A stretch of DNA of 64,000 bases, taken from positions 1-64,000 of the forward strand of contig JAFMCU010000004.1 of NCBI GenBank assembly GCA_017857595.1, written 5' to 3'. Below are positions 1 through 10,201 of the stretch, piece after piece. The notes beneath the pieces were generated by a model. It was not told the origin of the DNA and made no database searches. It worked only from the letters and a program-made list of their open reading frames with translations. This DNA is from Thermoprotei archaeon (lineage in GTDB: Archaea; Thermoproteota; Thermoprotei; Gearchaeales; Gearchaeaceae). The stretch's first letter is position 1; each line of letters opens with the position of its first letter. A program made the translations under genes and the position numbers.

Positions 1-350
1 ACCGTGAGATGGGTTTAGACCGTCGTGAGACAGGTCGGTCTCTACCTATCGGGGGTGTTGGCTATTTGAGGCGAAGATGTTCCCAGTACGAGAGGAACGG
101 AACATCGCCGCCTCTGGCGTACCAGCTGTCCGGTAGGGCAAGCTGGGTAGCTACGCGGTAGGGGCTAAAGGCTGAAAGCATCTAAGCCTGAAGCCCTCGC
201 CGAGACTAAATAGTCATTCTCTTCGGTCGAAAGGCCGAAGAGACGAGAACTCCTGCAAAACACAGGGTTGATAGGGCGGGGGTGTAAGCACCAAGGTCGC
301 AAGACCGAGGTGTTTAGCCCACCGCTACTAATCGTTCGAGGTAAGTACGC
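1..350 (+). rRNA. 23S ribosomal RNA, 3' end (partial, truncated by window start)
   Basis: Contains the conserved sarcin-ricin loop region (ccAGTACGAGAGGAACgg) and typical 3'-terminal LSU sequence (cgctactaatcgttcgagg). The 3' end is approximate. Confidence 0.95.
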
Positions 351-383
351 ATTATACCCCCTAAATTCACTATATATGGTCGA

Positions 384-1469
384 CTAATATATGTTAAATA
401 AAGACTTTTTCCTCAAATCTATACTTCTAAATTCTCCTTCTTTGATAAGAATAGGTCCTGCATCAGGAAGTCTTATCCAATAATAACCTTCAGGTACAGG
501 GTTATATTGTTTTACTGGAGGTATTTTTTCGTTGAATGCTAACTTTACGTAAAGCCATGGCATATTACAACCTAGGTTTGAATAAAAATCATTTGTCGTG
601 AAGAATCTTCCTGCATTAATTTCAGTTACACACGGTATTCCATCTTTATTTTTTTTAATATCAACACAGTAGATTCCGTTAGGATTGGTATCAACAGCTT
701 TTATCGCTTTAGTTGCAATTTTATTGATTTCTTCATCATTAACAGTTACCGCTACAGATGGGGTAGATGTTTGACCGCTAGGGGTTATATTTCCAAATAA
801 ATACTCAACTCTTTTTCTAGCTTGTGAAGTGATCAATCTGCCATTTTTCCAAAGACTTTGAAATGCATACTCGTCTCCAGGCAAAAACTCACTTATCATA
901 AAGTCTTCTTCATTCATTCCTTCTTTAAGCTTCCAATAATTTATCCAAAATTTTATATGATCTGCAGAAAAAGCAGGTAGAGAAGCTCTTGAACCTGCCC
1001 CTCTTATAGCTCTTATCCAAACTCTATTATTTTTATCTTTTAATTCATTAAACGCCTTATCTAAATTTACTTCATTAGCCTTATAGCATTTTGCAACGGG
1101 TATGCCTTCCATTTCTAAAACTTTACTAGTATTATACTTATTTTGACACAATTCAATCGTTTTATGAGAAGGCAAAAATATTTTCGCTTTGATTTCATTT
1201 CGGTTTTTAGAGATAGTATATACTTCAATGTCCGGTTGTGCATGTACAAATTCGATGTCTTCTTTTAAAATTACTTCGTTTACCTTATTGATATATTCTT
1301 CATTCGACGCATGAGGTATCAAGTATCTTTTATCTAAATCTGGAAGTTCTAGGTGATATTTGTTGGTATCTGTGCCTACTATAAAAAATTCCTCGGGCGC
1401 ATTTCTTAGAGATTTAATAAAATTGATTCCTGCAGAACCTCCTGCTCCCAACAGTAATAATCTCTTCAT
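384..1469 (-). CDS. ATP-grasp / carbamoyl-phosphate-synthase-large-subunit-like protein
   Basis: N-terminal Rossmann start MKRLLLLGAGGSAGINFIKSL; ATP-grasp-like C-terminal half (GIYCVDIKKNKDGIPCVTEINAGRF). Confidence 0.75.
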   Translation of the reverse strand: MKRLLLLGAGGSAGINFIKSLRNAPEEFFIVGTDTNKYHLELPDLDKRYLIPHASNEEYINKVNEVILKEDIEFVHAQPDIEVYTISKNRNEIKAKIFLPSHKTIELCQNKYNTSKVLEMEGIPVAKCYKANEVNLDKAFNELKDKNNRVWIRAIRGAGSRASLPAFSADHIKFWINYWKLKEGMNEEDFMISEFLPGDEYAFQSLWKNGRLITSQARKRVEYLFGNITPSGQTSTPSVAVTVNDEEINKIATKAIKAVDTNPNGIYCVDIKKNKDGIPCVTEINAGRFFTTNDFYSNLGCNMPWLYVKLAFNEKIPPVKQYNPVPEGYYWIRLPDAGPILIKEGEFRSIDLRKKSLFNIY

Positions 1470-1527
1470 GAGTAATAAATTAGAATGTGCATTAATTAAA
1501 ATAAATACAAATAGTTTTTAGAAAAGT

Positions 1528-3333
1528 TCAACTAACTGTAACAGATTTAGCTAAATTTCTAGGCTTATCAGGGTCTATATCTTTATAGGTTGCAGTATAA
1601 TAAGCGAGTAGTTGAAGTGGTAAAACGTATATCAATGGTGTAAATAATATATTAACGTTTGGTAACGATATTAAATAATCGCTTATTTCTTTAAGTTCGT
1701 TATCTTCTTCGCTTCCTAAAATAATAATGTCTTTTAGATGCTGTACGTAATCAATCAAAATTTTTCTATTAGCGTCTGGAGCTATGATTGCGACTACTGC
1801 TATATTTTTTTCTTCATTTATAGCATCGATATCTTTCTTTGTTACATTTAAAGAAGTTGAAGGTATATAGGATATTTCTAGCAGTTTTAATCTTCCTTCG
1901 AGTGCAGTAGCATAATTAACACCTTTTCCTATGAAAAATACATGCTGTTTATTGCTTATCATTTTAGCAATTTTTTTAACATTGTCTTTTTGTCTGTCTA
2001 ATGTTGTTGCCATAATCTTCGGTATTGTTTCTATTTCTTGTTTCAATTTATCTATTTCATCTTGAGAAAGTTTTCCTCTTTTTTTACCAAGATTAAATGC
2101 TAACATTAAGTGAACCATTAATTGACTTGTGTATGTTTTTGTAGCAGCAACACCAATTTCAGGACCAGATTGCTGTAATATATATGCCCTGGCCAATCTA
2201 GTCAACGTAGAATAAGCGATATTTGTTATAGCAAGAATAGTTGAAGCTTTCATTCTTGCATATTCAACAGCTTGAATTACATCCATTGTTTCACCAGATT
2301 GTGAAACAAATAATATTGATGTATTAATATCAATAGAGTTACCAAATTGATCTATAAACTCAGACGCTATAGAAGGGTAAGTGGCCAAATTAGCTAAATT
2401 AGAATAATAATATGAACCAGCAATGCAAGAGTTATAAGAAGTACCTGAGGCCACTAGAAAAACCTTATTAGATTTGTCCATATATTCGCTAATTAAATCT
2501 AAGTATGGTTTTTGAATGTTTGAAGTCCATGAAATAGATATAGGTTGTTCCATTATTTCTTTTAACATAAAATGATCATATCCGGCTTTACTAGCGATAT
2601 CAAAATTCCAATCGTAAACTTTGCTTTTTCTTTTAATATAATTATCAGTATTAAAATCATATATTAAATATGAAGATTTTGTAATTATCGCTCCTTCATT
2701 ATCATTCAATGCTATAATTTCTTTTGTCCTATCAATAAATGCTACTGCATCTGAAGCGACGAAGTTCTCATTTTTACCAATTCCTAAAAGAAGTGGGCTA
2801 TCCTTTTTAGCAACAAATATTTTTTCATCATCTAATGAAGATATTATCGCTATTGCATAACTTCCTTCTAGTCTTTTTATTGACATAATACAGGATTTAA
2901 TAAAATCATGAGTTTGCATATAGTTTTCCTCAACTAAGTGAGCAACGACCTCCGTATCTGTCTTGGATATAAAGTTATGCCCTGTTTGTTCTAGTTCTTT
3001 TTTTAAAGCAAAAAAATTATCAATTATTCCATTATGAACAACAGCAATCGTTCCCTTACAATCTAATATAGGATGAGCATTAGCTTTGGATGGGGCGCCG
3101 TGTGTAGCCCATCTCGTATGAGCTATCCCTATATTACCTGGCAAATCGTCTAATTTTAATCGTTGATGAATTTCATCAATTTTCCCTTTATCTTTTTTTA
3201 AAAATAGTTTTTTTTCAAAGATAGTTGCTATTCCCGCTGAATCATAGCCGCCATATTCTAATCTTTTCAACCCTATTAGAAGAATAGGGGCTATATTTCC
3301 TTTTTCTATGACACCTCCAAAAATTCTACACAT
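1528..3333 (-). CDS. glmS: Glutamine--fructose-6-phosphate aminotransferase (isomerizing)
   Basis: N-terminal MCRIFGG glutaminase Cys, AHTRWATHGAPS, SIS domains (SQSGETMDVIQA), C-terminal KSVTVS. Confidence 0.95.
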   Translation of the reverse strand: MCRIFGGVIEKGNIAPILLIGLKRLEYGGYDSAGIATIFEKKLFLKKDKGKIDEIHQRLKLDDLPGNIGIAHTRWATHGAPSKANAHPILDCKGTIAVVHNGIIDNFFALKKELEQTGHNFISKTDTEVVAHLVEENYMQTHDFIKSCIMSIKRLEGSYAIAIISSLDDEKIFVAKKDSPLLLGIGKNENFVASDAVAFIDRTKEIIALNDNEGAIITKSSYLIYDFNTDNYIKRKSKVYDWNFDIASKAGYDHFMLKEIMEQPISISWTSNIQKPYLDLISEYMDKSNKVFLVASGTSYNSCIAGSYYYSNLANLATYPSIASEFIDQFGNSIDINTSILFVSQSGETMDVIQAVEYARMKASTILAITNIAYSTLTRLARAYILQQSGPEIGVAATKTYTSQLMVHLMLAFNLGKKRGKLSQDEIDKLKQEIETIPKIMATTLDRQKDNVKKIAKMISNKQHVFFIGKGVNYATALEGRLKLLEISYIPSTSLNVTKKDIDAINEEKNIAVVAIIAPDANRKILIDYVQHLKDIIILGSEEDNELKEISDYLISLPNVNILFTPLIYVLPLQLLAYYTATYKDIDPDKPRNLAKSVTVS

Positions 3334-3368
3334 TACTATTATCTAATTTTATCCAAATTATTAAAAGA

Positions 3369-3470
3369 TGCAGGGGGTGGGATTTGAACCCACGAAGGCC
3401 TACGCCATAGGGTCTCTTATTATGCATAATCCTAAGCCCTACCCCTTTAACCAAGCTAGGGAACCCCTGC
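3369..3470 (-). tRNA. tRNA-Leu(UAG) with a 17-nt intron at 37/38 (intron 3414..3430)
   Basis: Acceptor GCAGGGG/CCCCUGC, T-arm GUGGGUUCAAAUCCCAC. Anticodon region UAGGG-CUUAGG|AUUAUGCAUAAUAAGAG|A-CCCUA folds into a canonical bulge-helix-bulge. Confidence 0.93.
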
Positions 3471-3507
3471 ACTAATTTTTTATATATTACAAAATATGTT
3501 AAAATTT

Positions 3508-3909
3508 TTAACTTTCTTCAGTGAAATGCTGACCGATAAAAGAATATATGCCTAATTTTAAAGTTTTTAAAGGCAACAACGCACATTTAATTCTAGTTGG
3601 ACCTAATTTAGGATTACCCAATTCTTTTAGTAAATTATCTTTGTTCATCTGTTTAATTTCATCAATTGTTTTTCCTTTCACTATTTCACTTAAAATGGAA
3701 GCCGATGCTTGACTTATCGCACATCCTTTCCCTTCAAACTTTATATCGATTATTGTATTTTTATTCGCATCTAATTTTATAGTATATTCAATTTCGTCTC
3801 CGCATAATGGATTAGAATCTCTTACTTTTATATCAGCATTTTCGATTTGACCTTTATTACGTGGATATCTATAATGATCAAGTATAATTTCGTAATATAT
3901 GTCACTCAT
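3508..3909 (-). CDS. sufU: SufU/IscU-like Fe-S cluster scaffold protein
   Basis: NifU N-terminal fold: ILDHYRYPRNKGQI, NPLCGDEI, GKGCAISQASAS, third Cys in RIKCALLPLKTL; downstream of sufD. Confidence 0.88.
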   Translation of the reverse strand: MSDIYYEIILDHYRYPRNKGQIENADIKVRDSNPLCGDEIEYTIKLDANKNTIIDIKFEGKGCAISQASASILSEIVKGKTIDEIKQMNKDNLLKELGNPKLGPTRIKCALLPLKTLKLGIYSFIGQHFTEES

Positions 3910-3942
3910 TATTGAAATATATCACAAATTTCTAATAAAATT

Positions 3943-4254
3943 TCATTTATCAATTTCAATATAGACTTCGGAATCTTTCACTAAACTATTATATTTCTTT
4001 AAAGGCTTTTCAGCTGGTGGATTCATGACTTCACCAGTATATACGTTGAATTGAGATAAGTGTAAAGGGCAAATAATAACATCTTCCAATAAGAAACCAT
4101 TAGCCAAATCTGCATCTTCATGTGTACAGTATCCATCAAAAACATATACTTTATTATCTTTTAATATAGCTATAAGATGTAAATTTTCTATATCAATCGA
4201 TTTAATTTTTCCTTCTTCTAAATCTTTAATATTACATAATTTAATCAATTTCAT
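3943..4254 (-). CDS. Rieske-type [2Fe-2S] protein
   Basis: C-x-H ... C-x2-H motif: CTHEDADLANGFLLEDVIICPLH. Confidence 0.88.
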   Translation of the reverse strand: MKLIKLCNIKDLEEGKIKSIDIENLHLIAILKDNKVYVFDGYCTHEDADLANGFLLEDVIICPLHLSQFNVYTGEVMNPPAEKPLKKYNSLVKDSEVYIEIDK

Positions 4255-5654
4255 TTTCTATATTTATAATGAGTTTGGAATAATTTTTCAGGGGTAATTA
4301 CAATTGCTTCTTTTAATTCATGGGTCAATACAAATTTATTTTCTATAGGTATTTTTATATTATCTAGTTTGCTTTCTATTACCTCCATAAACTTTGTTTT
4401 TACATCTTCTATAGGAATTTGATCGATTAATTGTTGAAAGAAACTAACAGTTAATAATTTTTTGGACTCTTGTTCCGACAATCCCCTACTCATTAAATAA
4501 AATATTTGTTCCTCATCTATCTGCGCAACAGATGCTGAATGAGTAGCACGAACCTCGTTGTTAGCAATTTCCAATCCTGGGATGGAATCTGCTCTAGCGC
4601 CTTTATTTAATATCATCGCATGTTCTGCTAGGTAAGCATCTGAATTTTTTGCATTCTCATATATTTTAATCATTCCTTTAAATAAGGCTCTTGATTCACC
4701 TTTTAAAGCACCTCTCGTTAATGATACACTCTTTGTATATGTTGCAATATGTGATAAATATGCAGTTAGGTCGAATCTTTGCTTTTTCTCTCCAAGTATT
4801 ATTTCTATGTTATTAGATGTCGAACCTTGGCTATGCATTCTATTATCTGTTTTAACTCGTGTTACCAATCCTCCAAAAAAGCCAGAATACCAAGCTATGC
4901 TAGCATCTTTTTCGCATATACATCTTCTAAATATTATACCATTCACATTTTCTTCATAACCATTTATATACACATATTCTAGCTTAGCGTTTTCTCTTAG
5001 AATCACATTTAAGTTTTTACTCATTAGTGATTGTGAATTTAAATTTCCAAATGAATAATCTTCTTCAATAATCGCTAAATTTGCATCAGCACCTACGATT
5101 ATAAAGTTTTGATTGAATGAGAGAATATTTTCTTTAGTTACTACATTTATTATTCTTAAAGGAACCTTTAGCTGCATCCCGGCAGGTATGTACATATAGA
5201 AACCTTCATGAAACAATGCATTATTAAGCGCTGCAAATTTATCATCGTCATTTTCTATCTGTCTTATCTTTAATAATTCTTTAATTCTTTCTTCTTTACC
5301 CAAGAAATTTTTAATGCTCTCGATTGACAAGCCCTCTTTATTTAATAGGTCGGGTATATTTATACTATATAATCGACCATCTAAAAAGAATATATAAGGC
5401 ACATAATTTAAACGTTTTAAAAAATCTTCGACTACAGATGGTAAAGTTTTATCCATTGTAAAATCTAGCTTAGCATTTTTTAGATCCATTCCGCTTATAT
5501 CGTAGTGCTTTACATATAGTGGGGATGTTTCGAATGGTAGTTTTTTAAACTTCTCAAATGCTAATAATCTATAATTTGTAAACCACTTAGGCTCATTTGA
5601 AATATATGCCAATTCTTTAATGCTCTCCTCGGAAATCTCTACTATATTGTTCAT
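4251..5654 (-). CDS. sufD: Fe-S cluster assembly protein SufD
   Basis: SufB/D family core; [36 protein letters not shown]; adjacent to sufB and sufC. Confidence 0.9.
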   Translation of the reverse strand: MNNIVEISEESIKELAYISNEPKWFTNYRLLAFEKFKKLPFETSPLYVKHYDISGMDLKNAKLDFTMDKTLPSVVEDFLKRLNYVPYIFFLDGRLYSINIPDLLNKEGLSIESIKNFLGKEERIKELLKIRQIENDDDKFAALNNALFHEGFYMYIPAGMQLKVPLRIINVVTKENILSFNQNFIIVGADANLAIIEEDYSFGNLNSQSLMSKNLNVILRENAKLEYVYINGYEENVNGIIFRRCICEKDASIAWYSGFFGGLVTRVKTDNRMHSQGSTSNNIEIILGEKKQRFDLTAYLSHIATYTKSVSLTRGALKGESRALFKGMIKIYENAKNSDAYLAEHAMILNKGARADSIPGLEIANNEVRATHSASVAQIDEEQIFYLMSRGLSEQESKKLLTVSFFQQLIDQIPIEDVKTKFMEVIESKLDNIKIPIENKFVLTHELKEAIVITPEKLFQTHYKYRK

Positions 5655-5676
5655 GGAAAAAATTAAAAATAATTTT

Positions 5677-7080
5677 TTAACCTACAGCGCCAGTCATTTC
5701 TAGCCTTAAAAGTCTATTCATTTCGACAGCATATTCCATTGGTAATTCTTTAATGAACGGTTCGAAAAATCCTAAAACTATCATATTTAAAGCTTCGTTT
5801 TCAGGAATGCCTCTTGACATTAAATAAAATATTTGGTCTTCGCTTATTTTACCAACTGTAGCTTCGTGTGTCACTGTAGCATCATCTTCTAGTATCTCTA
5901 CATATGGATAAGTATCAGTTTTTGATTTTTCATCAATTAATAGCGCATCGCATCTTACAGTAGCTTTAACTCCTTTAGCGCCTTTAGCAACATGTAACAA
6001 TCCTCTATAAGAAGTTCTACCACCGTCTTTAGATACAGACTTAGAAGTTATTCTAGAGGATGTATAAGGAGCTAAATGGAATATTTTACCACCCGTGTCT
6101 TGGTGCTGACCTTTACCAGCAAAAGCTACAGAAAGTATTTCGCCTCTCGCATGTTTTCCTAATAAATATATAGATGGATATTTCATTGTTACTTTGCTAC
6201 CAATATTAGCATCAACCCATTCAACTGTTGCTTCTTCATAAGCGTGAGCTCTTTTTGTTACAAGATTATATACATCTACAGACCAATTTTGTATTGTTGT
6301 ATATCTTACCTTTGCTCCTTTCTTTGCTATAATCTCTACTACCGCTGAATGGAGCGAATCAGTTGCATATATAGGTGCTGTGCAACCTTCTATGTAGTGA
6401 ACTTCACTATATGGTTCTGCGATTATAAGAGTCCTTTCAAATTGTCCAATATTTTGTGCATTAATTCTAAAATAAGCTTGAAGAGGCAAATCCACTTTTA
6501 CACCTTCTGGTACGTATATAAAAGATCCTCCACTCCATACTGCGGTATTCAACGCTGCAAATTTATTATCATTATGTGGCACAACCGTGCCAAAATATTT
6601 TTTTACGATTTCGGGGTATTCTCTTACCGCTGTATCAGTATCTACGAAAATAACTCCTTTACTTTCTAACTCTTTCCTTATATTATGATAAACAACTTCA
6701 GATTCATATTGAGCACCAACACCAGCTAAAAACTTTCTCTCCGCTTCAGGTATTCCCAATAATTCGAATGTCCTTTTTATATATTCAGGAACTTCTTCCC
6801 AACTCTTTCCTTTTTTGTCTGTTGGTCTTGCAAAATAATGAAATTCATTAAAGTCTATCTTTGTCAGGTCTGCTCCCCACATAGGTAATGGTCTTTCAAT
6901 AAAGTGCTTATAAGCCTTAACTCTTAAATCTTCCATCCATCCAGGCTCATTCTTAATTCTCGATATTTCTCTTACAATTTCTTCATTTATACCTTTGGGA
7001 AATTTTATACTATAAATTACATCGTCTCTAAAATTATATTTACTATAGTCAAAACTAATATCTACATTGGGCTTAGACAT
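5677..7080 (-). CDS. sufB: Fe-S cluster assembly protein SufB
   Basis: SufB signature: [25 protein letters not shown]..., [26 protein letters not shown]. Confidence 0.95.
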   Translation of the reverse strand: MSKPNVDISFDYSKYNFRDDVIYSIKFPKGINEEIVREISRIKNEPGWMEDLRVKAYKHFIERPLPMWGADLTKIDFNEFHYFARPTDKKGKSWEEVPEYIKRTFELLGIPEAERKFLAGVGAQYESEVVYHNIRKELESKGVIFVDTDTAVREYPEIVKKYFGTVVPHNDNKFAALNTAVWSGGSFIYVPEGVKVDLPLQAYFRINAQNIGQFERTLIIAEPYSEVHYIEGCTAPIYATDSLHSAVVEIIAKKGAKVRYTTIQNWSVDVYNLVTKRAHAYEEATVEWVDANIGSKVTMKYPSIYLLGKHARGEILSVAFAGKGQHQDTGGKIFHLAPYTSSRITSKSVSKDGGRTSYRGLLHVAKGAKGVKATVRCDALLIDEKSKTDTYPYVEILEDDATVTHEATVGKISEDQIFYLMSRGIPENEALNMIVLGFFEPFIKELPMEYAVEMNRLLRLEMTGAVG

Positions 7081-7112
7081 GCTATTTAATTTCTATAATC
7101 GGTAACATTAAT

Positions 7113-7134
7113 AAATATAACCCTTGTTATATTT
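7113..7134. promoter_or_regulatory. Candidate operator, inverted repeat AAATATAAC-CCTT-GTTATATTT, about 44 bp upstream of sufB start
   Basis: 9-bp perfect arms with 4-nt spacer; same core as sites at 7946..7972 and 13655..13692; overlaps the sufC stop codon. Confidence 0.6.
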
Positions 7135-7915
7135 GTTGAAAATCTTTTTCTTTCAACCAGTTATATCCTTTTTCTTCCAATTTGTCAGCTAATTCTGGGC
7201 CCCCAGAATCGATAATTTGACCATCTACAAGTACATGAACATAATCAGGTCTTATAAATTTCAGTATACGATTATAATGAGTTATAAGAATGAGCCCAAT
7301 TTTCTTATTTGCTATTTGCAATATACCATTAGAAACTATCTTAATCCCATCAATATCCAATCCTGAATCAGTTTCATCTAATATAGCAAATTTGGGTTTT
7401 ATCATTGCCATTTGCACAATTTCTGTTCTTTTTTTCTCTCCTCCTGAAAATCCTTCATTTACATATCTATTTACAAAACTTTCATTCAAACCTAACAATT
7501 TTAGATTCTCTATTAATTCTTGCCTTATTTTTAAAACAGGTAACGCCTCTTTCACTTGAATATTTTGTCCAGCTTCTTGTGGATTCTTAAGAGCAATAAG
7601 TGAAGCTCTAATTAAAGAAAACAAAGTTACACCTGGTAAGCTGATAGGATATTGGAGTGATAAAAAAAGTCCTCTTTGCGCTCTTTTATCAGGTGTTAGT
7701 CCTAATATACTTTCACCGTTGATTTTTATATCACCTTTGGTTATCTTATATTTAGGATGACCCATTATAGCTAATGATAGAGAACTTTTTCCTGACCCGT
7801 TAGGACCCATAATTGCATGTATTTCTCCTGTTTTGATTTCTAAGTTTATATTTCTTAATATTTCTTTTCCTTCAACTTCTACATGAAGATTTTCAATTGT
7901 AAGTACGTCTATCAT
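7127..7915 (-). CDS. sufC: Fe-S cluster assembly ATPase SufC
   Basis: ABC ATPase: GPNGSGKSSL, FSGGEKKRTEIVQMAMIKPKFAILDETDSGLDID. Confidence 0.95.
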   Translation of the reverse strand: MIDVLTIENLHVEVEGKEILRNINLEIKTGEIHAIMGPNGSGKSSLSLAIMGHPKYKITKGDIKINGESILGLTPDKRAQRGLFLSLQYPISLPGVTLFSLIRASLIALKNPQEAGQNIQVKEALPVLKIRQELIENLKLLGLNESFVNRYVNEGFSGGEKKRTEIVQMAMIKPKFAILDETDSGLDIDGIKIVSNGILQIANKKIGLILITHYNRILKFIRPDYVHVLVDGQIIDSGGPELADKLEEKGYNWLKEKDFQQI

Positions 7916-7945
7916 TTTACTTAAATAATACGCTACTAAGCAGAA

Positions 7946-7972
7946 TATAAATATAACTATGTTATATTTATA
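7946..7972. promoter_or_regulatory. Candidate operator, inverted repeat TATAAATATAAC-TAT-GTTATATTTATA, between divergent sufC and PDO genes
   Basis: 12-bp perfect arms; centre (7959) lies 44 bp from the sufC start and 46 bp from the PDO start. Confidence 0.65.
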
Positions 7973-8004
7973 AAAATTAATATTGGATAATTAATCTAAA
8001 ATTT

Positions 8005-8676
8005 ATGTCTCATCTTTTTAAAGAAAAGGATAAAGCATATATTCGTGAAAAATTCAATAAAGAACTAAAAGGAGAAGTTAGAATAATAAATTTCACTCAA
8101 GAATTTGAATGTGAACAGTGTTGGTTGACAAGAGAAATTTTGGAGATATTAACAACCCTTAGTGATAAAATTAAACTTAATGTTTTTGATTTTACAAAAG
8201 ATTTTGAACAAGCAAAGATTTGGAATATTAACAAAATACCTGCTACATTGATTTTTGGGATGAAAGAGTATAAAGTTCGTTACTTTGGAACCCCATTGGG
8301 ATATGAATTCGCAGCTCTTCTTGAAGATATAATTGATGTATCTAAAGGCGAAACTAGATTAAGTAATGTTACAAAAGAAAAGCTAAAATCCATAAACAAA
8401 CCTGTTCATATACAAGTATTTGTTACACCTACATGTCCCTATTGTCCTAGAGCTGTTCGAATAGCGCATCAAATGGCAATAGAAAATCCAAACATAACTG
8501 CCGATATGATAGAGATTGAAGAATTTCCTCATTTAGCAAATAAATATCAAGTGATGGCTGTACCAAAAGTTGTCATTAATGAATCCATAACTTTTGAAGG
8601 AGCTTTGCCAGAACCTTATTTTTTGGAATATGTGATGTATGCAGCGAATAACGAGAAATTCATAAGTAACGATTAA
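8005..8676 (+). CDS. Protein disulfide oxidoreductase (PDO, double glutaredoxin/thioredoxin fold)
   Basis: Two thioredoxin-like halves with CxxC motifs: CEQC (N-terminal) and CPYC (C-terminal), VMAVPKVVIN cis-Pro region. Confidence 0.9.
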   Translation: MSHLFKEKDKAYIREKFNKELKGEVRIINFTQEFECEQCWLTREILEILTTLSDKIKLNVFDFTKDFEQAKIWNINKIPATLIFGMKEYKVRYFGTPLGYEFAALLEDIIDVSKGETRLSNVTKEKLKSINKPVHIQVFVTPTCPYCPRAVRIAHQMAIENPNITADMIEIEEFPHLANKYQVMAVPKVVINESITFEGALPEPYFLEYVMYAANNEKFISND

Positions 8677-8684
8677 ACTGAAAT

Positions 8685-8758
8685 AGCCCCGGGCGGGATT
8701 TGAACCCGCGATCTGCTGCTTACGAGGCAGCCGCTATAGCCAACTAAGCCACCGGGGC
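8685..8758 (-). tRNA. tRNA-Thr(CGU)
   Basis: Cloverleaf on minus strand: GCCCCGG...CUGCC-CUCGUAA-GCAG...CCGGGGC; anticodon CGU. Confidence 0.93.
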
Positions 8759-8798
8759 CTTAATATATAAATTAAGTAAAACTTGTTAAAATATAAGT

Positions 8799-9773
8799 AT
8801 GAATGTAGAAAAGTTAGGTGAAAGAAAGCTTATAGATATTATTCATAAGATTATAACTAAAAATTGGAGTAAGCCAAACTATGACGATGCCGTTTTATGT
8901 AAAAGTCCTTCTTCAGACCAATTATTAATACATACAGATGTTTTTAACGAATCTTCAGATTTATTACCTAATATGGATTTGTATTCATTTGGATGGAAAT
9001 CTACTATCGCAAATTTATCGGATATAGCTGTGAAGGGAGCAAAACCTTTGGGGATCTTATTTTCTATATCATTACCTCCACATGTTACGTATAAGAATTT
9101 CAAAAAATTGATTAATGGTATTTGTGACGCTTCTAAGAATAATTTTGCTAAGTATTTGGGGGGTGATTTATCTTCTGGTATTGAACTATCACTAGCCGGT
9201 TTTTCTTTCGGGTTTACAAAACGGTTTATACCAAGATCAGGTGCAAAAGTAGGTGATTTGATAGGCATAACAGGATATTTTGGCATAACTTCAATAGCTT
9301 TCAAAATATTAATGAATAATTTGCAAGTAGAAAAAGAAGTAAGATCTTTTTTTATAAAGAATGTATATAGACCTAAAGGAAGAATTAAGGAATCAATTTC
9401 GATTTCGCATCTTATTAATTCCAGTATGGATGTAAGCGATGGACTAGCTTTATCTTTACATCAATTATGTAAACAAAGTAAAATTGGCGCAAAAATTTAC
9501 AATATACCTATCCATCCTCGTGTTAGAAAAATATGTGATAAAAATAACTTAGATCCTTTATCTATTGCTCTATATGAAGGAGGTGAGGAATATGAAATAG
9601 TTTTTACTTTTGATGAGAGAAATTTAGAGTTGATTAGAAAGACTTTAAATTCATTTAATTGTAATTTCACAATAATAGGCAAAACAACTAAAGAAAAAAA
9701 TATAATTTACGAAGATAAAACTACGTATTTTCCCATTGAAAATAGGGGTTGGGAACATTTTAAATATCGGTAA
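8799..9773 (+). CDS. thiL: Thiamine-monophosphate kinase
   Basis: AIRS/ThiL family: YDDAVL, GWKSTIANLSDIAVKGAKPLG, KYLGGDLSSG, SSMDVSDGLALSL. Confidence 0.87.
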   Translation: MNVEKLGERKLIDIIHKIITKNWSKPNYDDAVLCKSPSSDQLLIHTDVFNESSDLLPNMDLYSFGWKSTIANLSDIAVKGAKPLGILFSISLPPHVTYKNFKKLINGICDASKNNFAKYLGGDLSSGIELSLAGFSFGFTKRFIPRSGAKVGDLIGITGYFGITSIAFKILMNNLQVEKEVRSFFIKNVYRPKGRIKESISISHLINSSMDVSDGLALSLHQLCKQSKIGAKIYNIPIHPRVRKICDKNNLDPLSIALYEGGEEYEIVFTFDERNLELIRKTLNSFNCNFTIIGKTTKEKNIIYEDKTTYFPIENRGWEHFKYR

Positions 9774-9788
9774 AAATAGATATCAAGT

Positions 9789-9926
9789 ATGAAATGTAAA
9801 TACTGCGGTAATGAAATACATATATTTGTTAAAGATCCAGTTTTGCAGTTTAATGAATATCCATTTTGTACAAATTGTAATTCCATAGTTGAAGTAGAAT
9901 TGGATGATGAATCTAAAGAAGAATAA
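9789..9926 (+). CDS. Small zinc-ribbon protein (45 aa), absent from supplied ORF track
   Basis: MKCKYCGNEIHIFVKDPVLQFNEYPFCTNCNSIVEVELDDESKEE with two CxxC pairs; ATG to TAA in frame. Confidence 0.7.
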   Translation: MKCKYCGNEIHIFVKDPVLQFNEYPFCTNCNSIVEVELDDESKEE

Positions 9927-9932
9927 GTTTAT

Positions 9933-10199
9933 TTATTCTTTCTTTTTTGGCATTATAATATATTTTATTCCCGCCGTCAATAAAGAAATAATCTTGCTTT
10001 TCAAATCTTCTATTGGTTCAAGATAACCATATGATTGCTTAATAATCTGTTTAACAATTTCAACATCCTTGCTAGTTTTAGCTTCAATTATTAACTTAAT
10101 AGGTCTTTCTCTTTTAAACATAAATCCGGCTTTTTTTAATTTTTCTTCGGCTAGTTCAATAGCATAATCATTCCCAAAAGTGGCAATTAGTTTGACCAT
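9933..10199 (-). CDS. Hypothetical protein (88 aa), tightly linked to HerA-like gene
   Basis: Open frame, 2-nt gap to next ORF; family not recognised. Confidence 0.6.
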   Translation of the reverse strand: MVKLIATFGNDYAIELAEEKLKKAGFMFKRERPIKLIIEAKTSKDVEIVKQIIKQSYGYLEPIEDLKSKIISLLTAGIKYIIMPKKKE

Positions 10200-10201
10200 A
10201 A

